64,000 bases of DNA from Meiothermus sp. (GCF_026004055.1 NZ_BPIJ01000002.1:683803-747802); one strand, 5' to 3'; positions 26,471 through 35,184 are shown, numbered from the stretch's first letter. Numbers and translations: made by a program. Notes: generated from the letters alone by a model not told the origin.

Positions 26471-27913
26471 ATGGTCAAAGAGTTCGATTTTCCCAGCAGG
26501 GCCTATCTGGGCGGCCAGTGGCATCAGACCCCCAAGACTTTTGCGGTCAAAAGCCCCTACAGCGGCGAGTTGGTAGCCCAGGTAGCCGATTGCGGCGAAG
26601 CCGAGGCCCAAATGGCCGCCGACGCTGCGGTGGCGGCCTTCAAGGAGTGGAAAAAGCTCACCGGTTTTGAGCGCGGCAAGATTCTGCGCAAATGGAACGA
26701 TCTGCTCATCGCTCACCAGGAAGAGCTGGGGCGGCTAACCGCTTTGGAAATGGGCAAGCCCATCACCGAGGCCAAGGGCGAGGTTTTGTATGCGGCCAGC
26801 TTTGTGGAATGGTGCGCCGAGGAAGCGCCTAGGGTAAACGGCGAGCTGATTCACTCGCGCTTCCCCCACAAGCGCCAGATGGCAGTCTATGAGCCGGTAG
26901 GGCCGGTGTACGCGGTCACGCCCTGGAACTTCCCCACCAGCATGATTACCCGCAAGGCCGCTCCCGCGCTGGCCGCAGGTTGCACCATCATCGTCAAGCC
27001 GGCCGAACAGACCCCTTTGTGTGCCCTCTATCTGGCCAAGCTCTGGGAAGAAGCCGGTGGGCCCGCCGGCACCTTGCAGGTGCTGCCCGCCTCCGACCCG
27101 GTGCCGGTGTCCAGGGTCTTGATGGAAGACATGCGCATCCGCAAGATCACCTTTACCGGCTCGACCCCGGTGGGCAAAATTCTCTACCGTCAGGGGGCCG
27201 ACACCCTCAAGCGGGTTTCCCTCGAGCTCGGCGGCAACGCTCCCTTCATCGTGTTTGAAGATGCCGATATCGAGAAGGCGGTGCAGTTCACCCTGCTCTC
27301 CAAGTACCGCAACGCCGGCCAGACCTGCGTAACCACCAACCGCATTTACGTGCACAAGAAGCTCGAGGCCGACTATGCAGGTGCCTTGGCCGAGGCCGTA
27401 GGCCAACTTAAGGTGGGCGACCCCCTCGACCCCAGCACCCAGGTAGGGCCCCTGGTCGAACAGCAGGGCCTGGAAAAGGTGCGGTCACACGTGGAGGATG
27501 CCCTGGCCAAAGGAGCCCAAGTGGCCACCGGAGGCAAGCCTTTGGGGGGGCTTTTGTATGCCCCTACGGTACTCACCGGCATCCAGCCGGGGATGCGCAT
27601 CCTGGAGGAAGAAACCTTTGGGCCGGTAGCCCCCCTGATGCCGTTCGAGGACGAAGAGCAGGCCATTGCCTGGGCCAACAACACCGATTACGGCCTGGCT
27701 GCCTACATCTGGACCAAAGACCTAAGCCGGGCCTTCCGGGTGGCCGAGGCCCTGGAGTATGGCATCGTGGGTGTGAACGACCCCGTTCCGAGTGCCATGG
27801 GCTCCAACCTGCCCTTTGGCGGCTACAAAAACTCCGGCTTAGGCCGCGAGGGGGGGCACTGGGGCATGGAGGAGTTCCTCGAGACCAAGCTCATCTCTTT
27901 CTTGCTGCCCTGA
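26471..27913 (+). CDS. gabD: Succinate-semialdehyde dehydrogenase-type ALDH
   Basis: A 480-residue NAD(P)-dependent aldehyde dehydrogenase that would oxidise succinate semialdehyde to succinate, the last step of GABA breakdown. Motifs: PWNFPTSMITRKAAPALAAG, VKPAEQTPL, LELGGNAPFIV (Glu) and RNAGQTCVTTNRIYV (catalytic Cys), and the C-terminal SGLGREGGHWGMEEFLETK. Best recalled match is GabD. ATG 26471 is preceded at 10 bp by TATGCT, a plausible −10, so the mRNA may be leaderless; an upstream in-frame ATG at 26456 overlaps that box. It stands alone, far from the aminotransferase at the window start. Confidence 0.85.
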   Translation: MVKEFDFPSRAYLGGQWHQTPKTFAVKSPYSGELVAQVADCGEAEAQMAADAAVAAFKEWKKLTGFERGKILRKWNDLLIAHQEELGRLTALEMGKPITEAKGEVLYAASFVEWCAEEAPRVNGELIHSRFPHKRQMAVYEPVGPVYAVTPWNFPTSMITRKAAPALAAGCTIIVKPAEQTPLCALYLAKLWEEAGGPAGTLQVLPASDPVPVSRVLMEDMRIRKITFTGSTPVGKILYRQGADTLKRVSLELGGNAPFIVFEDADIEKAVQFTLLSKYRNAGQTCVTTNRIYVHKKLEADYAGALAEAVGQLKVGDPLDPSTQVGPLVEQQGLEKVRSHVEDALAKGAQVATGGKPLGGLLYAPTVLTGIQPGMRILEEETFGPVAPLMPFEDEEQAIAWANNTDYGLAAYIWTKDLSRAFRVAEALEYGIVGVNDPVPSAMGSNLPFGGYKNSGLGREGGHWGMEEFLETKLISFLLP

Positions 27914-27986
27914 AAGCCACCCTCAAGAGATTGGGTGGCTTCAGAAGCCATCAGAGCACACCTCTTTCTAACCGAATCTGGTATCA

Positions 27987-28180
27987 CACCAGATTCGGTT
28001 AGTTTGTCACCCTTCGGTGACAAACTAACCCGACTGAAGTTATCCGCGTAGCGGAGGGCGATACCGCCCCTTGGAAGGGAGACGTTTTTTTGCCGACCGT
28101 CAGGGAGGAGTGTGCTCTAGGATTCAAAAAGATAACCACCCGGGTTGTTTGTTCTGAAGACTATCTTTTTGAATCCGGTA
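27987..28180. repeat. MITE-like family A element (A3), 194 bp, TSD TCA
   Basis: Full-length copy, CACCAGATTC at one end and GAATCCGGTA at the other, flanked by TCA at 27984-27986 and 28181-28183. Three hairpins: GGTTAGTTTGTCACC / GGTGACAAACTAACC around CTTC, a GGGCGATACCGCCC hairpin, and GGATTCAAAAAGATA / TATCTTTTTGAATCC. Directly outside the left TSD lies the end of a second copy (AACCGAATCTGGTA, 27969-27983), so two copies were once adjacent. It fills the 334-bp gap between the gabD-type gene and the MFS gene; both converge on it and the hairpins could serve as a bidirectional terminator. Confidence 0.9.
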
Positions 28181-28247
28181 TCAAAACCCATGTTGCGGTA
28201 AAGGGGGTGCGCTAGGGCAGACTTGCCGCTGCCAACTAGCGGTGGTT

Positions 28248-30947
28248 TCAGGCTCGAGCCCCAAAGCCCCCGCGCAACTCCTCGTTGGGGAGCGGCAGAA
28301 CAAACCCCAGCGAGATTAGGACAAACAAAGCCGAGTAGAGGAAAATGTGTTGTTCGGCGGTGGTAATACCTTCTTTGAGGGCTTGTTCTAGCTTGAGCTT
28401 GGTGGCCTCGAGCTGCTTCACCACCTCGCGGGGCACCTCTTCCAAGGCCTTCTGTTGGGCTTTGGCCAGGTTTTCGTGGGTGGCCCGCACGGCCTCCTCG
28501 AGTGCTTTGGCCTGGGCTTTTTGCAGATTCTCCCGCAGCGCTGCAATTGCGGCGGACTGGGCTTGGGTTTGCGCCCGGCTCAAGCCTGCCTTGACCCCGG
28601 CGATGGCCTCTGCAAGGGCCTGGGCCTGGGCCTGTTGCAGCCCGGCTCTGATCTGGGCGGTGGCCTGCTGTAAGGCGGTTTGAACAAGTTGGGGTGCTTG
28701 GGCCTCGAGGCCTGCTTGCACCTGGGCCAGCACCGCGGCGCGGGCTTCGGGGGGCGGGGGGTTATCGAGGAGGCCCCGCAAGCGTGGATCGAGCCGCGGG
28801 TTGGCCCGCAAGGCTTGCGCTGCTTGGGGGTCTTTTTGCCAGGCAGCCTCGAGCAAGCGCAGGGTTTCTTGTAGTTGGGCCTCGACCCGCGCTGCAATGC
28901 CACCCTGGGGAATCTGGCGCTTGAAGGCAGGGGGAATTTGGGGGTTTTGTTGAACGGCCTGGTAAGCTTTTGCATCCCCGCGCAGGGCGGCAATCAGCAG
29001 GTTTTCTAGTTGGCGGAACTGGGCCGGGATGCCGCCCCTGACCAGCTTGGACTTGAACTCGGCGGGAAGGTTGGGGTCGCGCATCAGGGCTTCGTAGGCC
29101 TGGGTATCGCCCTTCAGGGCTGCTACCATTTGGTTTTCCAGGAGGCGGAACTGGGCTGGAATACCGCCCTTGACCAGTTTGGTCTTAAGGTCGGCGGGGA
29201 CTTGAGGGTCTTGGATGAGCGCGTTGTAGGCAGCCAGGTCTCCCTGGAGGGCTGCTGTCACCTGACGCTCGAGCTGCTGGAACTGGGCCGGGATGCCGCC
29301 CCTGACCAGCTTGGACTTGAACTCGGCGGGAAGGTTGGGGTCGCGCATTAGGGCTTCGTAGGCTTGCACATCGCCTTTGAGCGCGGCAACCACCTGCTGC
29401 TCTAGCTGCTCAAACTGGGCCGGAAGCCCGCCTTTGACCAGGCCCTCTTTGGCCTGGGCGGGTACCTTCGGGTCGCGCATTAGGGCTTCGTAGGCCTGCA
29501 CATCGCCTTTGAGCGCGGCCACGATCTGGGCCTCGAGCCCGGCAAACTGCTCGTCGAGGTTAAAGCCCACGCCGGCTTCGTTACTGCGCTGCACCAGTGC
29601 ACCGGGACGGCAGGCCGCATCGTCCGGGAACACCTTGCAAGTCTCGGCGGTGAGGTTTTTAGCCAGGAGCGTGCCCATCAGGGCGATACCCACCGTGGAG
29701 CCGATCTGCCGCATGAGCTGGGTAAAGGCCGTAGCCGAGCCCAGCCGCTGGGGCGGCACATTGTTCTGGGCCGCAATCTGCAAAAGAGACTGGGCCGGGC
29801 CCAACCCCAGCCCCAGCAGGAAGAAGAGCAGCACCGCCAGCCAGAGCGGGGTGTCCAAGCTGATCAAAAAGTGCAGCGTGAGGAAGATGGCCAAAAGCCA
29901 GCCTGTCCCCAGCAGCAGCAGGGGTTTGAAGCGGCCCAGTCGGCCCGAGAGCACCCCGCTGCCGGTGGCTCCCAGCACCACCCCCAGCGTGAGGGGCAGC
30001 ACCGTCACCCCCGAGGCCGAGGCCGAGACCCCCTTGACTACCTGTAGGTACAGCGGCAGGAAGGCCACCGCCCCCAGAAAAGCCGGGCCGTAGAAGAAGG
30101 TAGCCGCCGAGGCCAGGCTGAAGCTCCGCACCCGCAAAACCGAAAGGTCGAACAGCGGATGCTCCTCGCGGTTTTGCGACCAGACCCAGAGTACCAGAGC
30201 CCCTGCGCTAAAGGCTAAAAGGCCGATTATCTGAGGGCTTAGCCAGGCATAGCTGCTGCCACCCCAAGAGAAGGCCAGCATCAGGGGTACCGTCCAGGCT
30301 ACCAGCAGAACCGCACCTAGATAGTCGAAGCGTTCGCGATGCTCCGGACTCAGGCGTGGCATAAAGCGCAAGATGAACCACAAGGCCACCGCTCCTACCG
30401 GCATGTTGATGTAGAAAACCCAGTGCCAGGAGAAGTGGTCGGTGAGCAGCCCCCCCAGCCACGGGCCCACTGCGCTGCTTACGCCAAAGATGGCGCCAAA
30501 GAGCCCACCCACCCGTCCGCGCTCGCGTGGAGGAAACAGCACCGCGATGGTGGTCAGGGCCAGGGCGAACAAAGCCCCGCCCCCAATACCTTGCAGACCC
30601 CTGAAGAGGATAAGTTCGGGCATATTTTGAGCCAGGCCCGATAGTGCAGAGCCCACCAAGAAAATAGCTATGGCCACGAGCAGAATGGTTTTGCGGCTAA
30701 AAAGCTCGGTAAGGCGGCCAAAGATGGGGGCCGAAACCGTGGAGGCCAGCAGATAGGAGGTAGTGACCCAGGCATAAAGCTCGGCGCCGTTGAGGTCGGC
30801 GATGATTTTGGGCAGCGCCGTTGAGACGATGGTCTGATCCAGCGCGGCCAGAAAAAGCCCCAACAAAATGCCAATGAGGGTTAGAAGGGTTTCGCGGGGC
30901 ATGCCGCCAGAAGCTGTGGGAGTTGACTCGAGGGGAGGGTTGTTCAT
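28248..30947 (-). CDS. DHA2-type MFS exporter with a giant repeat-containing loop
   Basis: An 899-residue major facilitator of the 14-helix DHA2 (EmrB/QacA-like) group: ETLLTLIGILLGLFLAALDQTIVSTALP (helix 1 with motif D1), ELFSRKTILL (motif A) and GPWLGGLLTDHFSWHWVFYINMPVG (motif C and after). Thirteen helices end near residue 430. Residues ~430-866 are an inserted soluble region: five 44-residue repeats (465-686; consensus QF-x-QLE, AALKGDVQAYEALMRDP, LVRGGIPA), then an Ala/Gln-rich predicted coiled coil (730-860). The last helix (HIFLYSALFVLISLGFVLPL) follows. Ordinary DHA2 exporters are ~500 residues. ATG 30947 overlaps the MarR stop (ATGA). Drug or fatty-acid export is inferred. Confidence 0.9.
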   Translation of the reverse strand: MNNPPLESTPTASGGMPRETLLTLIGILLGLFLAALDQTIVSTALPKIIADLNGAELYAWVTTSYLLASTVSAPIFGRLTELFSRKTILLVAIAIFLVGSALSGLAQNMPELILFRGLQGIGGGALFALALTTIAVLFPPRERGRVGGLFGAIFGVSSAVGPWLGGLLTDHFSWHWVFYINMPVGAVALWFILRFMPRLSPEHRERFDYLGAVLLVAWTVPLMLAFSWGGSSYAWLSPQIIGLLAFSAGALVLWVWSQNREEHPLFDLSVLRVRSFSLASAATFFYGPAFLGAVAFLPLYLQVVKGVSASASGVTVLPLTLGVVLGATGSGVLSGRLGRFKPLLLLGTGWLLAIFLTLHFLISLDTPLWLAVLLFFLLGLGLGPAQSLLQIAAQNNVPPQRLGSATAFTQLMRQIGSTVGIALMGTLLAKNLTAETCKVFPDDAACRPGALVQRSNEAGVGFNLDEQFAGLEAQIVAALKGDVQAYEALMRDPKVPAQAKEGLVKGGLPAQFEQLEQQVVAALKGDVQAYEALMRDPNLPAEFKSKLVRGGIPAQFQQLERQVTAALQGDLAAYNALIQDPQVPADLKTKLVKGGIPAQFRLLENQMVAALKGDTQAYEALMRDPNLPAEFKSKLVRGGIPAQFRQLENLLIAALRGDAKAYQAVQQNPQIPPAFKRQIPQGGIAARVEAQLQETLRLLEAAWQKDPQAAQALRANPRLDPRLRGLLDNPPPPEARAAVLAQVQAGLEAQAPQLVQTALQQATAQIRAGLQQAQAQALAEAIAGVKAGLSRAQTQAQSAAIAALRENLQKAQAKALEEAVRATHENLAKAQQKALEEVPREVVKQLEATKLKLEQALKEGITTAEQHIFLYSALFVLISLGFVLPLPNEELRGGFGARA
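28890..29555 (-). repeat. Five tandem 132-bp coding repeats in the MFS gene
   Basis: In-frame tandem units of 44 codons encoding residues 465-686 of the exporter. Units 2 and 4 are nearly identical in protein (both contain MRDPNLPAEFKSKLVRGG), unit 5 is more diverged. Such sequence can change copy number by slippage or recombination. Confidence 0.9.
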
Positions 30948-31372
30948 GGTTGTTCCTTTGAGGGAGGGGCTTCTTCCTGGGCCAGCACTTCCAGCCATTG
31001 GGCAAACTGCTGGCGTTGGGCCGGGGTTAGTCGCGCCAGCCGGCGTTCCAGGGCCGCTAGGATGTGCCGACGGCTTTCCTCCAGCACCGTCCGGCCAGCC
31101 GGGGTCAGCTCGAAGCGATAGCGGCGCAGGTCGGCAGGATCCAGCGAGCGCACCACCAGTCCGGCCTGCTCGAGCCGTTTCAGCATCTGGCTGATGGTGG
31201 GTGCCGGTATCTGCATGGCCCGCACTGCCTCGGTGGGGTAGTGGTGGTGCTCGATTTCGGCCAGGAGCCAGGGGTCGGTGGGGGCCAGGCCCAGGCGCTC
31301 GAGGTGGGGCACCGCTTCCTCTCGCAGCCCACGGGACAACCGCCATAGGTTGGTAAGTAGGCTCCAGGTCAT
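30944..31372 (-). CDS. MarR-family transcriptional regulator
   Basis: A 142-residue MarR-type winged-helix repressor: the recognition region is AMQIPAPTISQMLKRLEQAGLVVRS, followed by the wing DPADLRRYRFELTPAGRTVLEE. It is the first gene of a two-gene operon, with its TGA overlapping the ATG of the MFS exporter, the standard layout for a self-regulated efflux system. A 6-8-6 inverted repeat just before the start (31385-31404) is the likely operator. Ligand unknown. Confidence 0.9.
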   Translation of the reverse strand: MTWSLLTNLWRLSRGLREEAVPHLERLGLAPTDPWLLAEIEHHHYPTEAVRAMQIPAPTISQMLKRLEQAGLVVRSLDPADLRRYRFELTPAGRTVLEESRRHILAALERRLARLTPAQRQQFAQWLEVLAQEEAPPSKEQP

Positions 31373-31384
31373 ACTTGTGCTAAT

Positions 31385-31404
31385 ATAGTTTCAAAATGAA
31401 CTAT
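31385..31404. promoter_or_regulatory. Putative MarR operator ATAGTT-N8-AACTAT
   Basis: A perfect 6-bp inverted repeat with an 8-bp spacer, 12 bp upstream of the marR-type start. It is A+T-rich in a G+C-rich genome, and includes TATAGT-like promoter sequence on the − strand, so repressor binding would block transcription of the regulator-exporter pair. Confidence 0.65.
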
Positions 31405-31532
31405 TGTCAATAGAAGTATTTACTTTCATATTTTTTATTGGCAAACCATGTCCCGCCATTGCTTCGCGCACGGCGTGGTATGAGATAGGCATTCGGAGGC
31501 GTCTCCGGGCCGCCTGCGCTACAATCGTGCAC

Positions 31533-32722
31533 ATGATCCTCTCCACCGACCCCCCCGCCCATGCCGTGCTGGTGGATAGCCGCTCGCCCGCCGAGTATGC
31601 CCAAGGCCACTTAAGAGGAACCTGGAACGACGTAAACGGCTGCAGGCGATGTGGCTGGTACGTCGAGGCAAAGCTGCACAGGATGCGGCCAAAGAAGTGG
31701 GGATTGGACGTAAAACCCTCAACCGGTGGCTGGCTTGGTATCGGGCCGGGGGATTGCAGGAGGTGTTGAAGCGCGTACCGGGCTGGGGGGTCAAGGTCAG
31801 TCGAGCCTGGTTGGATCAAGACCAACAACTGGAACTGCGAGCCGAGAGTGCCCAAGGAAGCTTTCGCACCTACGAAGAAGCGCGGCAGTGGGTGCAACAA
31901 CGCTTTGGGGTGCAGTACAGCTATAAAGGCCTCTATGGGCTGATGGCTCGATGGAAGATTCACCCCAAAGTACCGCGACCGAGTGCTGCCAAGGCCGATG
32001 CGGCAGCGCAAGCGCGCTGGAAAAAGGGGGGCTCAAAGCCCTGATAGCCGAGCAGCTCCACCGAGGGGGTCAGACCCTGGGGGAGGCTCTGGGCCGGATT
32101 GGGTTTAGCGATGAGCGAAGGCGCCATCAACCTCGATCTATCGGGCTTTCGGGGGCGCTTGCGCAGCGAGGAAGAACTCCGCCAGCTCGAGCAAGCCCTG
32201 GCCGACCTGAACGGGCGTATCGGGGCCGGCCCCGACCGTTCGGTGGTGGTCTACGATACGGGCCTCAATACCCGCCTGACCAAGACCGCCTTCATGCTGG
32301 CGCTGGGCGGGCTGGAGGTATTTTTATGGCCACAGGGTTGGGAAAGCCGGGCTACCAGCCAGGCCCCGGCCCAGCCCACCCCAGCCGAACCCTGGGCCCG
32401 GCTCAGGCGCGACATTCTTCTAACCGCCGACGAGATACTGGCCCAGCCCGGGGCACTTTTGCTCGATGTGCGCGAGCCCCACGAGTTTGCTGCGGCCCGC
32501 ATTCCCGGCACCAAAAACATTCCCCTAGGAGCTTTTGGGCCGGCCAACGCCGCGGCCTTGGGTCTGCAAGCCGGCCAGGTGGTGGGGGTTCACTGCCGCA
32601 GCGGGGCCCGCAGCGCCACGGTTTTTTGGCTGTTGCGGCAGCAAGGGGTGCTGGCCCGCAACTATCTGGGCAGCATGCTCGAGTGGGAGGCCGAGGCCGA
32701 CCTACCGGTAGAACGAACCTGA
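31533..32722 (+). pseudogene. Rhodanese-type sulfurtransferase gene interrupted by an IS630 fragment
   Basis: The N-terminus ([19 protein letters not shown], ending AEYAQGHL) lies at 31533-31613. After a 503-bp foreign piece the frame resumes at 32117 with EGAINLDLSGFRG. Joining them gives GHLEGAINLD, the standard rhodanese motif, so the gene was intact before. The C-terminal half is a second rhodanese domain with HCRSGARSATVF, the cysteine active loop (Cys near 32594). A −10-like TACAAT lies 7 bp before the first ATG, suggesting a leaderless mRNA. The C-terminal part could still be made from ATG 32111, which the IS fragment supplies, but would lack part of the inactive N-terminal domain. Confidence 0.9.
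31614..32116 (+). mobile_element. Internal 503-bp IS630 fragment without ends
   Basis: Appears base-for-base identical to 24621-25123 of the complete IS, but with no terminal repeats and no target duplication. It includes most of the first transposase frame and the A5G6 frameshift run, and stops in the first catalytic motif (FSDE). The lack of both ends means it cannot have arrived by ordinary transposition of itself. Confidence 0.92.
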
Positions 32723-32758
32723 CCCCGGCAAGATGGGTTTTCCGGTAGGCTGGAAGGC

Positions 32759-33373
32759 ATGAAGGTATATAGCCTGAGCGTGGGCCCTTTGCAGGAAAAC
32801 ACCTATCTGCTGGTGGGTGAACAAGGTCGGGGGGTCATTGTAGACCCCGGCGATGAGCCGGAGCGCATCCTGGCCGAGGTTCGGCGGGTGGGCCTGCGCC
32901 CGGAGGCCATTCTGCTGACCCATGCCCATTTCGATCATGTGGGGGCCGTCGCGCCCTTGGTGGAGGCCCTGGGTCTGCCGGTTTATCTGCATCCAGCCGA
33001 CCTGCCCCTTTACCGGAATGCAGCCCAGAACGCCGCCCGCTGGGGCCTGTCCATCCCGCAGCCGCCTGAGCCGGTGGAGCCCCTGGCCGAGGGGCAGGCC
33101 CTGGACTTTGGCCTGGGCCTCGAGGTGCTGTTTTTGCCCGGCCATGCGCCGGGGCATGTGGGCTTCTACCACCCGGGGCATCTCCTGAGCGGGGATGTGC
33201 TGTTTCGGGGGGGCATTGGCCGCTACGACCTGCCGGGCAGCGACCCCCAGGCCCTGTTCGCCTCGTTGCAAAAACTCACCGGGTTGCCCCCCCAGACGGC
33301 GGTCTACCCCGGTCATGGCCCCCTCACTACCATCGCCCAGGAAATGGCCAGCAATCCCTATCTTGCCGGCTAA
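32759..33373 (+). CDS. Metallo-beta-lactamase-fold hydrolase, glyoxalase II-like
   Basis: A 204-residue MBL-fold enzyme with the full metal site: THAHFDHVGA (HxHxDH), GHAPGHVGFYH, SGDVLFRGGIGRYDLPG and VYPGHG. The length and motif spacing match the small YcbL/GloB2 group of thioester hydrolases (hydroxyacylglutathione hydrolase-like), though thermophiles of this kind may use another thiol. It follows the rhodanese gene by 36 bp; MBL-rhodanese pairs often work in sulfur metabolism (persulfide dioxygenase-sulfurtransferase), which is an alternative role. Confidence 0.87.
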   Translation: MKVYSLSVGPLQENTYLLVGEQGRGVIVDPGDEPERILAEVRRVGLRPEAILLTHAHFDHVGAVAPLVEALGLPVYLHPADLPLYRNAAQNAARWGLSIPQPPEPVEPLAEGQALDFGLGLEVLFLPGHAPGHVGFYHPGHLLSGDVLFRGGIGRYDLPGSDPQALFASLQKLTGLPPQTAVYPGHGPLTTIAQEMASNPYLAG

Positions 33374-33429
33374 TTGCCCGCCCCGATTCCAAGGCCCCTG
33401 TCCCCCGGCCCGATGGAGGGTGTTAGACT

Positions 33430-34173
33430 ATGGCTGTGAGTGACCCGCTGGCCGAGTTGAACCGCCTGCAAGAACGCGACCTCGAGCTTGACCTTATCCG
33501 CGAAGATCAATCCCGCATTCCCGAGGAGCTGGTGCAGGCCCGCTTGCACTTCAGGAGTCTGGAAGTTCAGCTAGGCGATTTGCAGGAGCAGCTTCGCGAG
33601 GTGCGCCTGGCCTACCACAAAGCCGACCTCGAGCTGCAAGATCTCAAAAGCAAGCGCGAAAAAGCCAAGGCAGCCCAGGCCCAGGCCAGCGGGGCCAAGG
33701 AACAAACCCAGTACGCCGAGCAAATCCGGCAGCTATCGGGCCTGATCGAAGACCTCGAGGGCAACGGTAAAGACATCGAGGGTCAGATGATGCCGCTGAT
33801 GGAGCGGATGGACAAACTAGAACAGGAGCTGGCCCAGGTAAAGGCCCAGGTAGACGAGGCCAGGCCCAAACTGGAGGCGCTGGAAGCGGCCAACCAGCAG
33901 CGCGTGGCCGACCTCGAGGCTACCTACCAGGCCAAAAAAGCCGAGCGCGATAAGCTGGCGGCCACCATTCCCGCCCCCATCGTCAAGGAGTACGAGTCCA
34001 TTCGCAAGGCCCGTAAAGGCACCGGCCTGGCCAAAATGGTCAAAACCGCCAACGGCTACCGCTGTACGGCCTGCAATGTTCAGCTTCCCATGCACGTAGC
34101 CCAACAAATCCACCAGGGCCACAAAGTGGTGCGCTGCCCCTCCTGTGGGCGCATCCTCTGGAAAGGGGAGTAG
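33430..34173 (+). CDS. Coiled-coil protein with C-terminal C4 zinc ribbon
   Basis: A 247-residue protein: residues ~10-175 are a heptad-rich coiled coil (for example QLGDLQEQLREVRLAYHKAD), and the end carries a zinc ribbon with CTACN and CPSCGR separated by about 20 residues. This is the widespread DUF164/zf-RING_7 layout; members are thought to bind nucleic acids or chaperone, but no function is settled. GTG or ATG start at 33430; the gene starts 56 bp after the MBL hydrolase. Confidence 0.85.
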   Translation: MAVSDPLAELNRLQERDLELDLIREDQSRIPEELVQARLHFRSLEVQLGDLQEQLREVRLAYHKADLELQDLKSKREKAKAAQAQASGAKEQTQYAEQIRQLSGLIEDLEGNGKDIEGQMMPLMERMDKLEQELAQVKAQVDEARPKLEALEAANQQRVADLEATYQAKKAERDKLAATIPAPIVKEYESIRKARKGTGLAKMVKTANGYRCTACNVQLPMHVAQQIHQGHKVVRCPSCGRILWKGE

Positions 34174-34248
34174 GCCCTACCCCGCGCATAGGTTTGTGTT
34201 CAGCCTATGGACGCCATCCCCCTCAACGCCGGGTTGGGCGGCCTGTAG

Positions 34249-34680
34249 TTGCACAGCGCAGCAAAGGGTTCTACCCGTAGGTATCCTGCTCGCCCTGGCG
34301 GGCCTGACCATATTCTGGAGGGCTCGCAGACCGTTACGCGAGGCGGGCTGGGCGTAGGAATGGGCTCGTTTTACCGTGTGATACCAGATTCGGTTAGTTC
34401 GTCACCTTTCGGTGACGAACTAACCCGACCGAAGTTATCCGCGTAGCGGAGGGCGATACCGCCCCTTGGAAGGGAGACGTTTTTTTCGCCGACCGTCAGG
34501 GAGGGGTGTGCTCTAGGATTCAAAAAGATAGCCTCTGGGTTTTTGTTTTGAAGAGTATCTTTTTGAATCCGGTATGACCGCCAACTTTCAGCTCTACGAC
34601 CTGCAGAGCCGCGAGACGGCCAGCAGATGCTGGGCTGGGTAGAGCAGACCCTCCAGTTGAACCCTTCCTTCCCCAGCCGG
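34249..34680 (+). pseudogene. Possible gene remnant split by a family A MITE
   Basis: Removing the MITE (34382-34574) and one TGA copy joins an upstream frame ending GGLGVGMGSFYRV to TANFQLYDLQSRE, a plausible secreted/beta-rich protein segment. Shortly after, the frame stops; a neighbouring frame continues DGQQMLGWVEQTLQLNPSF, suggesting an additional frameshift. No start or full domain can be identified and I do not recognise the family with certainty. It could be chance. Confidence 0.35.
34382..34574. repeat. MITE-like family A element (A4), 193 bp, TSD TGA
   Basis: Full-length copy from TACCAGATTC to GAATCCGGTA, flanked by TGA at 34379-34381 and 34575-34577. Hairpins as in other copies, with TTCGTCACC/GGTGACGAA arms and a TTTC loop. 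It lies in the 500-bp gap between the zinc-ribbon and Nudix genes. Confidence 0.92.
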
Positions 34681-34692
34681 TAGCCTAGAGCT

Positions 34693-35184
34693 GTGCCGTA
34701 TACCCCCATTCTCGCGACCCTGGGCTATGTGCTTTCGCCCGATGGCCAACAGGTCTTGCTGATTCACCGCAACGCCCGCCCTGACGACCCCGCCTACGGC
34801 AAGTACAACGGGCTGGGGGGCAAACTCGAGTCCACCGAAGATGTTGCCTCTGGTATGCGGCGGGAAATCCGAGAAGAAGCCGGCCTCGAGGCGCTCCGGC
34901 TGGTTTTGCGTGGAACCCTCTCCTGGCCGGGTTTTGGCCCAAACGGCGAGGACTGGTTTGGCTTCATTTTCCTGGTGCCCCAGTGGTCGGGCACCCCCCT
35001 CCAGGCCAACCCCGAGGGGCGCTTAGAATGGGTGCCCCTAACAAAAGTAGTGCGGCTCGAGCTGCCCATGTGGCCGGGCGACAAGCACTTTTTGCCCATG
35101 GTCTTCGATGCCGACCCGCGCCCCTTCCATGGGGTAATGCCTTATGCGGGCGGGCAGCCGGTTAGCTGGTCGTTCAGCCGCTGA
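34693..35184 (+). CDS. Nudix hydrolase (8-oxo-dGTP diphosphatase-like)
   Basis: A 163-residue Nudix enzyme. The Nudix box spans GGKLESTEDVASGMRREIRE followed by EAGLEA (GX5EX7REUXEEXGU). The surrounding sequence (LIHRNARPDDPAYGKYNGLGG; WFGFIFLVP; MPYAGGQPVSWSF) resembles MutT-like 8-oxo-dGTP diphosphatases, which sanitise the nucleotide pool. The GTG start at 34693 is 6 bp after TAGCCT, a plausible −10, so a leaderless mRNA is likely. Substrate choice within the family is uncertain. Confidence 0.88.
   Translation: MPYTPILATLGYVLSPDGQQVLLIHRNARPDDPAYGKYNGLGGKLESTEDVASGMRREIREEAGLEALRLVLRGTLSWPGFGPNGEDWFGFIFLVPQWSGTPLQANPEGRLEWVPLTKVVRLELPMWPGDKHFLPMVFDADPRPFHGVMPYAGGQPVSWSFSR

Noticed and set aside
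28890-29555. Regularly spaced direct repeats, initially considered as a CRISPR array
   Set aside because: They are in-frame 132-bp units within one long coding sequence, without unique spacers.
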